Assembly: GCA_964503615.1 (NCBI GenBank)
Contig: CAZDBA010000046.1
Span: forward strand, 1 to 30,515
Origin: CAZDBA01 sp964503615
GTDB lineage: Bacteria; Planctomycetota; Planctomycetia; Pirellulales; Pirellulaceae
Length of the DNA: 30,515 bases
Direction: 5' to 3'
The translations under genes and the position numbers were made by a program. Under the pieces are notes generated by a model that was given only the letters and a program-made list of their open reading frames with translations, was not told the origin of the DNA and searched no databases. Shown piece after piece: positions 18,149-27,151 of the stretch (position 1 is its first letter; the number at the start of each line of letters is the position of its first letter).

Positions 18149-19112
18149 CAATCGCTCCCTTCGAACCGGAGTTGGCTGACGCGGATTCAGGTGAATCCGT
18201 TTTTTGTTTTTCGTTTTCGATATAAGGTCCGAATCCTTCAGGACCGAACCAGAATTGCAACATGTTGGTTACACCGTTCGACGTGATTGTTGCACCGGCC
18301 AACCCATCCACTTGATAGGGGGTCGAAGCCTTGCCTTTGATCACGGCGATTTCGACTTTGCCTTCCTCATCAAAGATTTGCTTGTTCTTCTTAGGCTTGT
18401 CTTCGTTCAACGTCCACTGCTGTTTCCAGGACGGGTTGTCGACCTCACCACCCAAGCCAGGCGTTTCGCCGTGTGAGTAGTAAGTCAGTCCCGAAATCGT
18501 TTGCAGGTCCGGTTCGACCGCCATGAAACCGTAAAGCACAGACCATAGCCCTTTTCCACGAACTGGAAAAATGTATTTAACGATCTGGTCTTCTTTGTTT
18601 CTCAACAGATAAACATGGGCAACTTGTTCGATTTTCTTCAAAGCGGCGATGTCGATCTCTTTGCCAAGATCTCTTGCGAACAGCAGTTCCTTGTCATCGC
18701 CAGCTTTACTACTGATCGCGGCTTTGGCTTGGTCATAAGCCTGGATTACTTCTGAATCTTCGACATCGTCACCCATCTCCAAAAATGCTCGGGCTTTTTC
18801 AATTCCCACTTCCGTCGAACCCGTTTCGAGATCGACTAGCACATCTTCGATGTAACCCTTGCGAGATTCGTTTTCTTTATCAAAGCACGCTTCGATTGAA
18901 CCGGCTGCTTCGAGATCACGATCTTCGAACCCCGCAACGGTAATAATGTTGGACATGATGTCCCGTTTTTTGTTCTGATCCTGTAACGGCTTGAGCACAA
19001 CTGCGGCACCCGCCACCAGGAACGAACAGACCAGACAAACCGCCGTGGCAGTGATGAACGTGTTCGAAATACTGTTCTTGTCGAATTCAGGTTTAGCGTT
19101 TTCTTCAGACAT
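18141..19112 (-). CDS. nqrC: Na+-NQR subunit C, covalent-FMN subunit (long form)
   Basis: 323 residues, longer than the roughly 260 of common NqrC. Seen: one N-terminal membrane helix (about 18-41), an extended acidic region (about 65-150), then the FMN-binding section with GKGLWSVLYGFMA, TYYSHGETPGLGGE and the flavinylation motif VDGLAGATITSNG, with Thr275 the expected FMN attachment site. The usual Ser/Thr three residues before that Thr is Ala here. Known: ApbE links FMN to this Thr. The start overlaps the nqrB stop by eight bases (ATGTCTGA), with AGGAGG ten bases upstream. The extra length is mostly in the acidic section and the Ser-rich tail. Confidence 0.96.
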   Translation of the reverse strand: MSEENAKPEFDKNSISNTFITATAVCLVCSFLVAGAAVVLKPLQDQNKKRDIMSNIITVAGFEDRDLEAAGSIEACFDKENESRKGYIEDVLVDLETGSTEVGIEKARAFLEMGDDVEDSEVIQAYDQAKAAISSKAGDDKELLFARDLGKEIDIAALKKIEQVAHVYLLRNKEDQIVKYIFPVRGKGLWSVLYGFMAVEPDLQTISGLTYYSHGETPGLGGEVDNPSWKQQWTLNEDKPKKNKQIFDEEGKVEIAVIKGKASTPYQVDGLAGATITSNGVTNMLQFWFGPEGFGPYIENEKQKTDSPESASANSGSKGAIDG

Positions 19113-20433
19113 CGCGTGCTAACCTCCTCTTGATGTTGGACTCAAGCACAAAATAGTCGATCAGTGGTGCCATAACGTTGCCGAACAGAATGGCCAGCAT
19201 GATCCCCTCCGGGAACGCTGGATTGACCGTCCTCACAAGCACCGTCATGAATCCGATTAGAAAACCGTAGATCCATTTTCCTTTGCGGGTCATCGAAGCC
19301 GACACGGGATCGGTCGCCATAAACACCGCACCGAATGCGAGTCCGCCGATCACGAAGTGCCATTGAGGCGTAATGTTGTAAACAGTTTCTGGCATCGGAA
19401 TAATGCATAGCAGCGAGGAGAAACTCGCCACACCGATCGCAACACCAGCCATGATTCGCCATGAGCCGATTCGTGAAAGGATCAGGATCGCCGCTCCTAT
19501 CAAACAGGCAAGCGTACTTGTCTCGCCCATCGAACCGTGAATGTTTCCAATAAAGCTGTCCCACCAACTGAAATCGAGCATCACGTCCGCTTTTTCGTAC
19601 TTGCCCTCGATGCCGGTGACGACCTCGCTCACTGTTGGGTAAACCTTGTCGCCTTTTTCGGCCAATATTGCAGCATCCGGTTTCGCATCGGCGATCGCAC
19701 CCAGTGCGGTAGCACCGGTTAAGCCGTCAACCGATGTCCAAACCGAATTCCCACTGATCTGTTTTGGATAAGCGAAGTACAAAAACGCTCGTGCGGTTAA
19801 CGCCGGGTTCAGGAAGTTCTTACCTGTACCGCCAAAGATCTCTTTGCCCACAATGACACCGAACGCAATCCCCACAGCGACTTGCCATAGTGGAATGTCT
19901 GGCGGCAAGGTTAGCGGGAACAGCATTCCTGTAACCAGAAATCCTTCGTTGATTTCGTGCTTTCGGACCACTGAGAAGAGAACTTCGCAGTGACCACCGA
20001 CGAACATACAAACGCCGTAGACCGGAATGAAGTAAAGTGATCCGTGAAACATGCAGCGGAACATACTGCCAAAGCTGAGGAATCCACCGGGATCAGCGTT
20101 GTAGCCGATGCCCAAAGCGGACATCAGCGAGTAACGCCATGAGCCCCAAATGCTTTCGGGGATCTCAAATGCCGATCCTTGTCCGGCGATGATTTTCTGA
20201 GCTTGATAGCCCGTGTTGTACATCGCCATGAAAATACACGGAATCAAAGCGACGATCACCATCGACATCATTCGTTTGGTGTCGATCGCATCTCGTACGT
20301 GTGTCTGTCCCTTGGCGACTTCGTCCGGCGTATAAAGGAACGTGTCGTTCGCTTCGTACAGCGGATACAGCTTTTCAAGTGGCCCGCCCTTGTGAAAGAA
20401 CGGTTCAACTTTGTCTAGCAATCCTCTAAGCAT
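19105..20433 (-). CDS. nqrB: Na+-NQR subunit B, covalent-FMN and Na+-channel subunit
   Basis: 442 residues with about ten membrane segments. Seen: motifs of NqrB such as KRMMSMVIVALIPC, HEINEGFLVTG, FPLTLPPDIPLWQVAVG, GGTGKNFLNPALTARAFL and WTSVDGLTGATALG, with Thr242 of TGAT the expected FMN site. Near the end lie FGAVFMATDPVSAS and PEGIMLAILFGN. Known: NqrB is the main membrane subunit, with covalent FMN and quinone-binding regions. A 134-bp gap separates it from nqrA, the largest within the core nqr set, and I see no gene in it. Confidence 0.97.
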   Translation of the reverse strand: MLRGLLDKVEPFFHKGGPLEKLYPLYEANDTFLYTPDEVAKGQTHVRDAIDTKRMMSMVIVALIPCIFMAMYNTGYQAQKIIAGQGSAFEIPESIWGSWRYSLMSALGIGYNADPGGFLSFGSMFRCMFHGSLYFIPVYGVCMFVGGHCEVLFSVVRKHEINEGFLVTGMLFPLTLPPDIPLWQVAVGIAFGVIVGKEIFGGTGKNFLNPALTARAFLYFAYPKQISGNSVWTSVDGLTGATALGAIADAKPDAAILAEKGDKVYPTVSEVVTGIEGKYEKADVMLDFSWWDSFIGNIHGSMGETSTLACLIGAAILILSRIGSWRIMAGVAIGVASFSSLLCIIPMPETVYNITPQWHFVIGGLAFGAVFMATDPVSASMTRKGKWIYGFLIGFMTVLVRTVNPAFPEGIMLAILFGNVMAPLIDYFVLESNIKRRLARDV

Positions 20434-20567
20434 TTTTCTATTTCACTTTAGGAGTTGTAGTTGGGCACGATGCCCAGGTTGTATGAATAACTTCTGTTTG
20501 ATCCTGTTCGCTCAGTTCGAGATTCTTTCAGGCAAAGAAAACAGAAACCGAGCGGTTGTTTTGTTTG

Positions 20568-21917
20568 TTAGCCTTCTTTTTCGATCAAAGTCAGATTCTC
20601 TCGCAGGATCTGTCCGTAATCGTATTTGCCCGGACACACGTAAGTGCAAAGTGCCAAATCGTCTTCGTCCAATTCCAAGCAACCAAGGTTCTGGGCCGTT
20701 TCCGTATCGCCGGATATCAAAGCTCGCAACAAGTAAGTCGGAAGGATGTCCAGCGGCATCACTCGTTCGTAAGTCTCAACGGGAACCATACCGCGATGGC
20801 TGCCGTTGATGTTCGTGTTCATGTCAAATTTTTTGCCACGCAAACGGTTCAGCAATCCACCCATGTAAATGTTCGTGATCGAGAACTTGTTTAAGCCAGG
20901 GCCTTGCCAGCCCAAAAACTCGCGAATGTTTCCTTCTGCCAACGCGGTAACTTGAACGTGGTACCGTCCGAGGAAATCGGTAGGCTCTGTCGAAGTTCGT
21001 CCAGATAGAATCGAACCTGAGATGACACGAGTGTCTTCGTCTTTGACATTTCCGGCGATGACTTGGCCAATCTGCGCACCCAACCGCGTTTTGAAGAGTC
21101 CTGGGTTATCTACTTTGGGGCCGGCAACCGCAATCGTTCGCTCGGTCATCAGTTTGCCAGTGGAGAACAAGTGGCCAATCGCGATCACGTCTTGATAGCC
21201 AATGAACCAAACCGTTTTGGTGGTACCAACGGGATCCAGCTGGTGGATGTGTGTGCCAGGAAGTCCCGCAGGGTGGGGGCCTTCGAAAACTTCGAACTGG
21301 GCTTCTGGAATTTCTTTGCCCGGAACACGTGAGTCACCGCGTGTGCAAACAAACGTTTTGCCTTCGCAAAGTTTTGTGACAACGTTTAGACCTGCAACAA
21401 AATGGTCATGATGTTCCGCAATAATCAGCTCAGGTTCCGCCGCCAGCGGGTTCGTGTCGGTCGCTGTTACGAAAATCGAATTGGGTTGCGAGTTCGGAAC
21501 GGGCACTCGGTTGAACGGCCGAGTGCGAAAGGCAGTCCAAAGTCCTGACTGGGTCAGTTTCTCGGTCGCTGATTCACAAGTAAGCGAACCTAAATCGGAG
21601 ACCTTGCCAAAATCCTCTGCTGCGTCCCCTTCGAGATCGATCACCAGCGATTCAAATTTTCGTTTTTCGCCTCGGTTGATGGCCGAAACTGTGCCAGCGC
21701 CGGGGGCCGTGTAGATCACCCCTTCTGTTTTCTTGTCTTCGAAAACTGCTTGGCCCAATTTTACTTTGTCGCCAACCTGGACCAGCATACGAGGACGCAT
21801 GCCAATGTAGTCGTCGCCAATCAACGCAACTTGAGTCACGTTGGGACCTTCTTTTATTTGCTGAACAGGTTCACCGTTGATGGGAATGTCCAGCCCACGC
21901 TTGATTTCAAAAGCCAT
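20568..21917 (-). CDS. nqrA: Na+-NQR subunit A
   Basis: 449 residues. Seen: the standard NqrA opening (FEIKRGLDIPINGEP), GPNVTQVALIGDDYIGMRPRM, YTAPGAGTVSAINRGEKR, FRTRPFNRVP, FVTATDTNPLAAEPE, HIHQLDPVG, IGYQDVIAIGHLF and the late Cys-containing section (LGCLELDEDDLALCTYVCPGKYDYG). Known: NqrA is the cytoplasmic subunit that stacks on NqrB and contributes to quinone interaction. It is the first gene of the operon. The promoter should lie in the region after 21917, where a TGTGA-N6-TCAC dyad stands about 150 bp upstream. Confidence 0.97.
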   Translation of the reverse strand: MAFEIKRGLDIPINGEPVQQIKEGPNVTQVALIGDDYIGMRPRMLVQVGDKVKLGQAVFEDKKTEGVIYTAPGAGTVSAINRGEKRKFESLVIDLEGDAAEDFGKVSDLGSLTCESATEKLTQSGLWTAFRTRPFNRVPVPNSQPNSIFVTATDTNPLAAEPELIIAEHHDHFVAGLNVVTKLCEGKTFVCTRGDSRVPGKEIPEAQFEVFEGPHPAGLPGTHIHQLDPVGTTKTVWFIGYQDVIAIGHLFSTGKLMTERTIAVAGPKVDNPGLFKTRLGAQIGQVIAGNVKDEDTRVISGSILSGRTSTEPTDFLGRYHVQVTALAEGNIREFLGWQGPGLNKFSITNIYMGGLLNRLRGKKFDMNTNINGSHRGMVPVETYERVMPLDILPTYLLRALISGDTETAQNLGCLELDEDDLALCTYVCPGKYDYGQILRENLTLIEKEG

Positions 21918-22065
21918 TGGTTCCGATTTTCAAAAGTGTTCGTTCAAATTTCGTTATTGGTATGCGGCTCAAGACCACCACTCAGTCCAGCCCAAGGTTT
22001 ACCGCAATCGTTGTTGGGATTATCAAGCCGCTCTATTAAGGTGTTCGGCCAACAAACCACTAGAT

Positions 22066-22081
22066 TGTGAAAATTTTCACG
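22066..22081 (-). promoter_or_regulatory. CRP/FNR-family-like dyad upstream of nqrA
   Basis: The perfect 14-bp palindrome GTGAAAATTTTCAC (22067-22080) extends to TGTGA-AAATTT-TCACG, which matches the CRP consensus TGTGA-N6-TCACA except for the final base. It is about 150 bp upstream of the nqrA ATG and far from the divergent gene. It is a plausible site for a CRP/FNR-type regulator, but no such regulator is visible in the window. Confidence 0.45.
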
Positions 22082-22459
22082 AAGTTTTCCCGTAAAAAAC
22101 GCCGTTTTCCGGCGCTACGATTAGACATCCGTGCCCTTCAATAATTCCTGAGCGAATTAACGTTCCGATGATATTCAATCACCCGTAAAACACAACAACA
22201 GTGCACCTTTTTTGCCCCAAAATTCTCGGAACATTTCCCAGAACGAACAGGTTTATCCAAACTTCCTAGACAGGCGAAAACACACTGAAATTGGAGTGAG
22301 AATCGATCGCGCCAACTAGTTCGACTTAAGAAAACGCGCCGTTCATCGAACGTAGCCAATCGAACATACTGTTGAAGCCGAATTTTATGGCGGAGCCTTT
22401 CCAAAAGTCGGTTCTTTCAAGTTTGGTGAAAATAATCTCCCTAGATTCCATTCGATGTT

Positions 22460-22478
22460 CGCTAAACTTGATTTAGCG
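22460..22478 (+). promoter_or_regulatory. Hairpin in leader of propeller gene
   Basis: The perfect 7-bp stem CGCTAAA/TTTAGCG with a 5-nt loop lies about 220 bp before the chosen ATG. No T-tract follows, so it is more likely a leader structure or operator than a terminator. Confidence 0.25.
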
Positions 22479-22695
22479 GAAATTCAACTGTTAAAGAGTT
22501 TTCGGTTCGTACGTGAAAACTCACAGGCAAGCTGTATCAATATGCGATTACGGTACGCCAAAAAGGCCGTCTAACGTCTCTCTCAGGATTACGAAGACGA
22601 TGGCAATAACACTATTCTGCAAGTCGCTGTCCACCACTCTCCTCCTTCTCCTCCTTTTTTTAATTGGTGCTATGCAAAATTCTTTTTATTCTTCC

Positions 22696-24870
22696 ATGTT
22701 CAAGGTTCACAGCTTCTTGGCAGTCGCCTTAGTTTTTTCTATTTCGTTTGCTTCACCGGTTACTGCTCAGACGATCAGCAGTGCGGTTAGTAGTAGCTTT
22801 ACCAATGCCCAGACAATCGACACAGGTGTTGGTGTAATCAATCAGCTGGCCTTTAATCCTAGCGATGAAGGTGCGTTGTACGTTTCTACATGGAACAATG
22901 GTGTCATACGTTATGACTACAGTGAGGGTGGAGTGATTTCCAATCCGCAACAAGTTGTCTCGCCCTTGGTAGCCCTTGGGTCTTCGGCAAGTAATAGCTT
23001 GATGTTTGTGAGCAATCCGAGCTTTAACCCCACCTCCAACGGTTCGTATGGAATTGCTTTCCATGAAGATCCCGTTTTGGGAACAGTGATGTACTTGTCA
23101 CGTGCGCTGAACAACGTAACCAGCGAGGACCCACGTACGCAGGGATTGGGTTCAATCGTTCGAATCAACGACGCGGATGGAGATGGAACATGGGGAGGTG
23201 CAGGCGATCTAAATCAAACGATCGCCGATAATATCTATCTCGCCCAATGGGTTCACCAAATTACTCAATTCGCAATTCACGAAGATACCCTTTATATCGG
23301 CGTCGGTTCTTTGACCAACAACGGAGGTGTAAACTTCAATGGTGACGACACCGTCTCAGCGATTGGTGAGTCTGCTCATACGGCGTCGATCATGTTTATC
23401 GAAGACCTTACCCTGCTCTCGAATGACACAACCAGTACCAACACTGCCTGGTTCGACATTGGCGACGACCTAAACGATGCCGCTGATGTTTTGGCATTTA
23501 AAACTGACACCCGCGCGTTTACTTCTAATGATCCCTCAAAGCTCCGGGTGTACGCATCCGGTTTGCGAAACCCATACGGAGTCGCTGTTGACGATTCGGG
23601 AACGTTATGGGTTACCAATAACCAAGGCGGCGAAACGGCGTCTCAGGGAGACGAGTTGTTTCGGTCTTCGTTTCAGGCTGACCACGGTTTTAACAAGGGA
23701 AGTGATGCGGTAGGTGGTGATTGGAAAGATCCCAACAACAACAACCCATCAGCTCAGGCTGCTCAAAATGCGGGCTATTTCCAAAACAACGTTGGTATTT
23801 TTGCGGACTTGGGCACCAGTACAGCAGCCACAGGCTTGGATTTTCTTGATGCACCCGGGAATCCGTTCGATGGCTTCATCGTTGTAGCACGTGCCGGAAA
23901 CGGTGAAGGGCAAGACGCCGTTTTGGTCAATCCGAACACAGGCGGGGTTCAGGAGTTGCTTGCGGGAAACTTCGGTCAACCGACCGATATATTGATCGAC
24001 CCTTATGGCGATATTCTTTTGGCAAGTGGCCAAGGCCAATTGGTCTTTATCGAAGTGTTTACCGACATTCCTTCAATCGCAGCCGGCGAATCTATTGGAA
24101 TCGACTTCGGCACAACGGGAACTGTTTTTGGGACCGACGCAGGTGTTGCTCCAGCAGCTGGTACCAACTTCAACGAATTTAATACTCAAACTGCTGATGG
24201 TGCTACGGCCTCTTTCAGTGGAACTCTAATCAATCTTGACGGCGCCCCAACACCTGTTGGCTTTAGCGTTACCAACAACATGGGCAAGGCTTCTGGGCTC
24301 ACGGGAATTGAGGGTTCAGCCGGGCCAACGCCCTTTGATGATGCGACTATCGGAGTAGACAACTATGGTGCCGCCAATGTTGGCAACGCTGACAGAGCCG
24401 ATGCGGGTAGCCTTTTGCCCGATGCAAACATGGTCTTTACGTTTAGCGGACTTGATGACAATGTTACTTACCAAGTCACCGGAGGATATTTACACGTATC
24501 TCCCAACGACAACTTCAATTCAACGTGGGACGCGGATGGCAAGTCTGCGACGACTGCCAATGAATCGGGATCGCCAGACGCGGGATATGTAACTCTGTCC
24601 GGGCTAAGCACGGATGGTAACGGCAATTTGGAGATCACTGCAACGAGATCGGTGCAGTTATTTGTTGCAGGGTTAACCTTGACTGTAGAGGAACCAATAA
24701 TTTTGCTTGGAGATGTCAACTTGAGTGGAGAGGTTGACTTTTTTGACATCTCTCCCTTGATTAGTTTACTTTCTACATCGGGGTTTCAAGAAGAAGCGGA
24801 CATCAACAGGGATGGCGTCGTCAACTTTTTTGACATCTCACCCTTTATCCAAATCTTGAGTGGGCAATAG
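22696..24870 (+). CDS. Secreted sugar-dehydrogenase-like beta-propeller with dockerin-like tail
   Basis: 724 residues from ATG 22696, chosen because it opens a clean signal peptide (MFKVHSFLAVALVFSISFASPVTA-Q); the frame stays open back to GTG 22513. Seen: a propeller-like region with repeated FNPS/GxxY units, SIVRINDADGDG, the block YASGLRNPYGVAVDDSGTLW typical of glucose/sorbosone-dehydrogenase-like proteins, DELFR, then GFIVVARAGNG and TDILIDPYGDILLAS. A beta-rich region (about 465-660) starts IGIDFGTTGTVFG. The last about 55 residues are two dockerin-like Ca-binding units (GDVNLSGEVDFFDISPLI; ADINRDGVVNFFDISPFI). Known: such propellers oxidise sugars with PQQ or act as binding scaffolds. 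Inference: exported carbohydrate-related protein. Catalytic residues cannot be confirmed. Confidence 0.8.
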   Translation: MFKVHSFLAVALVFSISFASPVTAQTISSAVSSSFTNAQTIDTGVGVINQLAFNPSDEGALYVSTWNNGVIRYDYSEGGVISNPQQVVSPLVALGSSASNSLMFVSNPSFNPTSNGSYGIAFHEDPVLGTVMYLSRALNNVTSEDPRTQGLGSIVRINDADGDGTWGGAGDLNQTIADNIYLAQWVHQITQFAIHEDTLYIGVGSLTNNGGVNFNGDDTVSAIGESAHTASIMFIEDLTLLSNDTTSTNTAWFDIGDDLNDAADVLAFKTDTRAFTSNDPSKLRVYASGLRNPYGVAVDDSGTLWVTNNQGGETASQGDELFRSSFQADHGFNKGSDAVGGDWKDPNNNNPSAQAAQNAGYFQNNVGIFADLGTSTAATGLDFLDAPGNPFDGFIVVARAGNGEGQDAVLVNPNTGGVQELLAGNFGQPTDILIDPYGDILLASGQGQLVFIEVFTDIPSIAAGESIGIDFGTTGTVFGTDAGVAPAAGTNFNEFNTQTADGATASFSGTLINLDGAPTPVGFSVTNNMGKASGLTGIEGSAGPTPFDDATIGVDNYGAANVGNADRADAGSLLPDANMVFTFSGLDDNVTYQVTGGYLHVSPNDNFNSTWDADGKSATTANESGSPDAGYVTLSGLSTDGNGNLEITATRSVQLFVAGLTLTVEEPIILLGDVNLSGEVDFFDISPLISLLSTSGFQEEADINRDGVVNFFDISPFIQILSGQ

Positions 24871-24884
24871 GGGTGCACGGGTCG

Positions 24885-24948
24885 GGGACGTCGTGCTACG
24901 CCTTCCCTTGCATTCGCGTTACGAATCGCGCGGTGCTTTGGACGTCCC
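24885..24948. repeat. Inverted repeat between convergent genes
   Basis: GGGACGTC (24885-24892) and GACGTCCC (24941-24948) are perfect complements. Inside lies a small stem ATTCG-CGTTA-CGAAT. The position between two convergent genes fits a terminator or transcription boundary, but no T-tract is present. It could instead be a dispersed palindromic repeat. Confidence 0.35.
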
Positions 24949-24994
24949 GTCGAAGAGATTTTCAAGCTCGATAAAGTAGTTGGCTAGAGGGAGC

Positions 24995-27151
24995 CTAATT
25001 GGAAAAAGCATTGAGTCTGTTGACCAATTGCAAACCAAACGCACCCAGGTTCTGCCTCTCCGCGACTTTTATTCCGGCTATGCAAAGCTCTTTTAATTCT
25101 CGCGCGGAATAGGGCGACGAGCTGTTTCGCACGACCTTTAAGATTTCATCGCAGTAAAGCTTTGCGTGCTCCGAATCGAGTCCGGCCGTATTTGACAGAT
25201 TCTTCAGTGTCTTAAACAGCAATGAGTCTCTGTCGGCGTCTGAGATCGAGCAAATCTCATTTACGATATCTAACGTCGCTGGCGTGTAGCCTCCTCGTAT
25301 TCCATATTCCCGCGCGGTTTCCAGCATCAACATTCGCCGCTTTCGTTTTTCCTGAGCGTCAGGTTGGTCCGAAAGGCCAAAATGAGTCCCGTCCGATTGC
25401 TCAGCCGCAGCATGAAAAATCTGCCGCATAAGTTCGAATGCTTGGGGTGGACGTGTGCGTTTGGGTGTCTTCAAATTGAAAGTCTCTTTTACGCCATCCG
25501 AAAGTGCCCGATCGGTTTTGTATTTGGCTCGCTCACTCTTAGAAACCGATTCACCAAGCTCCCAAAACTTGATCGCCGCCATCAATCGCAATTTGGAAAC
25601 GTCTTCTCCCGCCGCTTCGCCCTTGGTCAAGAGTTCATCGACACGCTCTGAAAAAGTTGGGCGTTCGGAAAGTTGGCTGATGTAATAGGCTGCTTTTTTT
25701 AGGTGGTACGATCCGTCGTTGGGATCTGCGACTCGATCAGCAATTGCCATTATTAATCCGGGCGGTACAAACCGGTGTTCGTAGGTTCGATTCGTTCCTG
25801 CAATACGCAAAATCACTTCGTTGGGACGTGCTTCGACCAATCCAACAACTTTTTCTCCTACAACGATCTGACGATCGGGATGCTGCTCGCAACTGGTCGC
25901 AAAGTGCTCCCAGAATGCTCTCAATTGGTTGGAGGTTTCTGAAACCGCTCCAGCAAGTTGCGCTGAGTTGGCCTTGATTTCCGAGGCAACGGTGTTGGCA
26001 TTCTCAAAACGTTGTTGCCGCCACAAATTCTTCGCATCGTAAAATTGATTTTTCAGCTCGTATTGCTGCGTGAGGGGTAGGTCTTTCAAACCAGCTACTA
26101 AATCGTCAATCGTTTCCGGAGCTTGCGTGGCAGGTGTTTGGGCGGGCGGCGGAGTAGTTGCTATTTTAGGATCGTCTGCGCTGTCAGGCCCGAATGGATT
26201 CACCCAATCTTCTGGTTCTTCAACCTTGTTTGGGCTTGTTTCATCTTTCAAATCGTTGTCATTCATTGCCAGAGGCTGTTCGACCTCTTCCTTTGGCTCC
26301 TCCTCCCGTTCTGGGCTCAGCGTTTCAACCTTCTCTGACGCAACTTCAGGACTGGTGTTGGTTACTGGATTTGCAGATTTCTCAACTTGAGTATTGTCCG
26401 CAAGCGTAGCGTTGTTCAAATCGGCCGGTTCTTCAATCGCGATGTATTCTTTAACTAGATAGCCAAATGCAGCAATCGCAACGCCGGCAACAAGCAGCCC
26501 GATGACCGCAAACAACGGGTTGGTCTTTTTGGCGGCCGGTCGAAGATGAGAAAGTCGCTGGGGCGGACCTGTACGTTTGGGAGGCTGAACCGTTTCCTTC
26601 TTTGGCCGTTCCTCCGAGCGAGCTGGCTTAATTGCAGGGATCGACTCAACTGGTTTTATGGAAGGTGGGGCCGATTTTCGAGAAGGCTTCACCGCCGGAT
26701 TCGAAACCGGTTTAGCTACTGGCTTGGCCATGGGTGGATCGGCGGCGGTGATCGGACTCGCCATAGGCACCTGAGTTGAAATCACTTTGGCACGTCGAAT
26801 CGGTTTGGCGCCAGTAGTCGCCTGCTCGTTTGCTTTTCCTCGAACCGGCGGGTTTATGTCACTTTCCTTGATCATCTTGTTCAGCAACAATTGGTCATAG
26901 TCAGTACGGCTGACCGAATCGCTGAGAACTCTTTCCGAGCGACGAACTTCCTTGATGAGGTTCGCAAGCATCTTTTTTCGCGATCCGGGCTGAACCGATT
27001 CCAGCTTTTTCAGCTGAGCCTTTGCCGCGTCCTGGAAAACCGTTGCATCGGATTCGGAAGGAGAGACGCCCAGCAACTCATAATGAGTTGGGCGAGCTGA
27101 TTTTGAGTGAACTTGTAACCACTCTAGATAAGGATCAAATCTCTTGGACAT
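24995..27151 (-). CDS. J-like-domain membrane protein of planctomycete type
   Basis: 718 residues. Seen: residues 5-90 start FDPYLEWLQV and contain HYELLGVSPSESDATVFQDAA and ERVLSDSVSRTDYDQLL, the frame of a J domain (YxLLGV, then LSD...R..YD). The HPD tripeptide that activates DnaK is absent. A Pro/Lys/Ala-rich linker (about 95-205) leads to one membrane helix (about 213-233). An acidic, Pro/Glu-rich stretch (about 240-345) and a mostly helical C-terminal region of about 370 residues follow, without a domain I recognise. Known: this HPD-less domain heads many planctomycete proteins. Inference: a single-pass inner-membrane protein with the J-like part inside and the large domain outside the membrane. 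Function unknown. Confidence 0.75.
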   Translation of the reverse strand: MSKRFDPYLEWLQVHSKSARPTHYELLGVSPSESDATVFQDAAKAQLKKLESVQPGSRKKMLANLIKEVRRSERVLSDSVSRTDYDQLLLNKMIKESDINPPVRGKANEQATTGAKPIRRAKVISTQVPMASPITAADPPMAKPVAKPVSNPAVKPSRKSAPPSIKPVESIPAIKPARSEERPKKETVQPPKRTGPPQRLSHLRPAAKKTNPLFAVIGLLVAGVAIAAFGYLVKEYIAIEEPADLNNATLADNTQVEKSANPVTNTSPEVASEKVETLSPEREEEPKEEVEQPLAMNDNDLKDETSPNKVEEPEDWVNPFGPDSADDPKIATTPPPAQTPATQAPETIDDLVAGLKDLPLTQQYELKNQFYDAKNLWRQQRFENANTVASEIKANSAQLAGAVSETSNQLRAFWEHFATSCEQHPDRQIVVGEKVVGLVEARPNEVILRIAGTNRTYEHRFVPPGLIMAIADRVADPNDGSYHLKKAAYYISQLSERPTFSERVDELLTKGEAAGEDVSKLRLMAAIKFWELGESVSKSERAKYKTDRALSDGVKETFNLKTPKRTRPPQAFELMRQIFHAAAEQSDGTHFGLSDQPDAQEKRKRRMLMLETAREYGIRGGYTPATLDIVNEICSISDADRDSLLFKTLKNLSNTAGLDSEHAKLYCDEILKVVRNSSSPYSARELKELCIAGIKVAERQNLGAFGLQLVNRLNAFSN

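Larger units (their letters stand above)
21918..22695. other. Divergent regulatory region between nqrA and propeller gene
   Basis: About 780 bp with no convincing gene. It contains the dyad at 22066-22081, a small hairpin CGCCG-TTTTC-CGGCG (22100-22114) and a hairpin CGCTAAA-CTTGA-TTTAGCG (22460-22478). The in-frame extension of the propeller gene (22513-22695) encodes a second, Leu-rich hydrophobic stretch and is probably leader rather than protein. No tRNA or ncRNA was recognised. Confidence 0.5.

Noticed and set aside
22513..22695. In-frame N-terminal extension of the propeller gene
   Set aside because: It would place a second Leu-rich hydrophobic stretch before a clean signal peptide; ATG 22696 is the more natural start.
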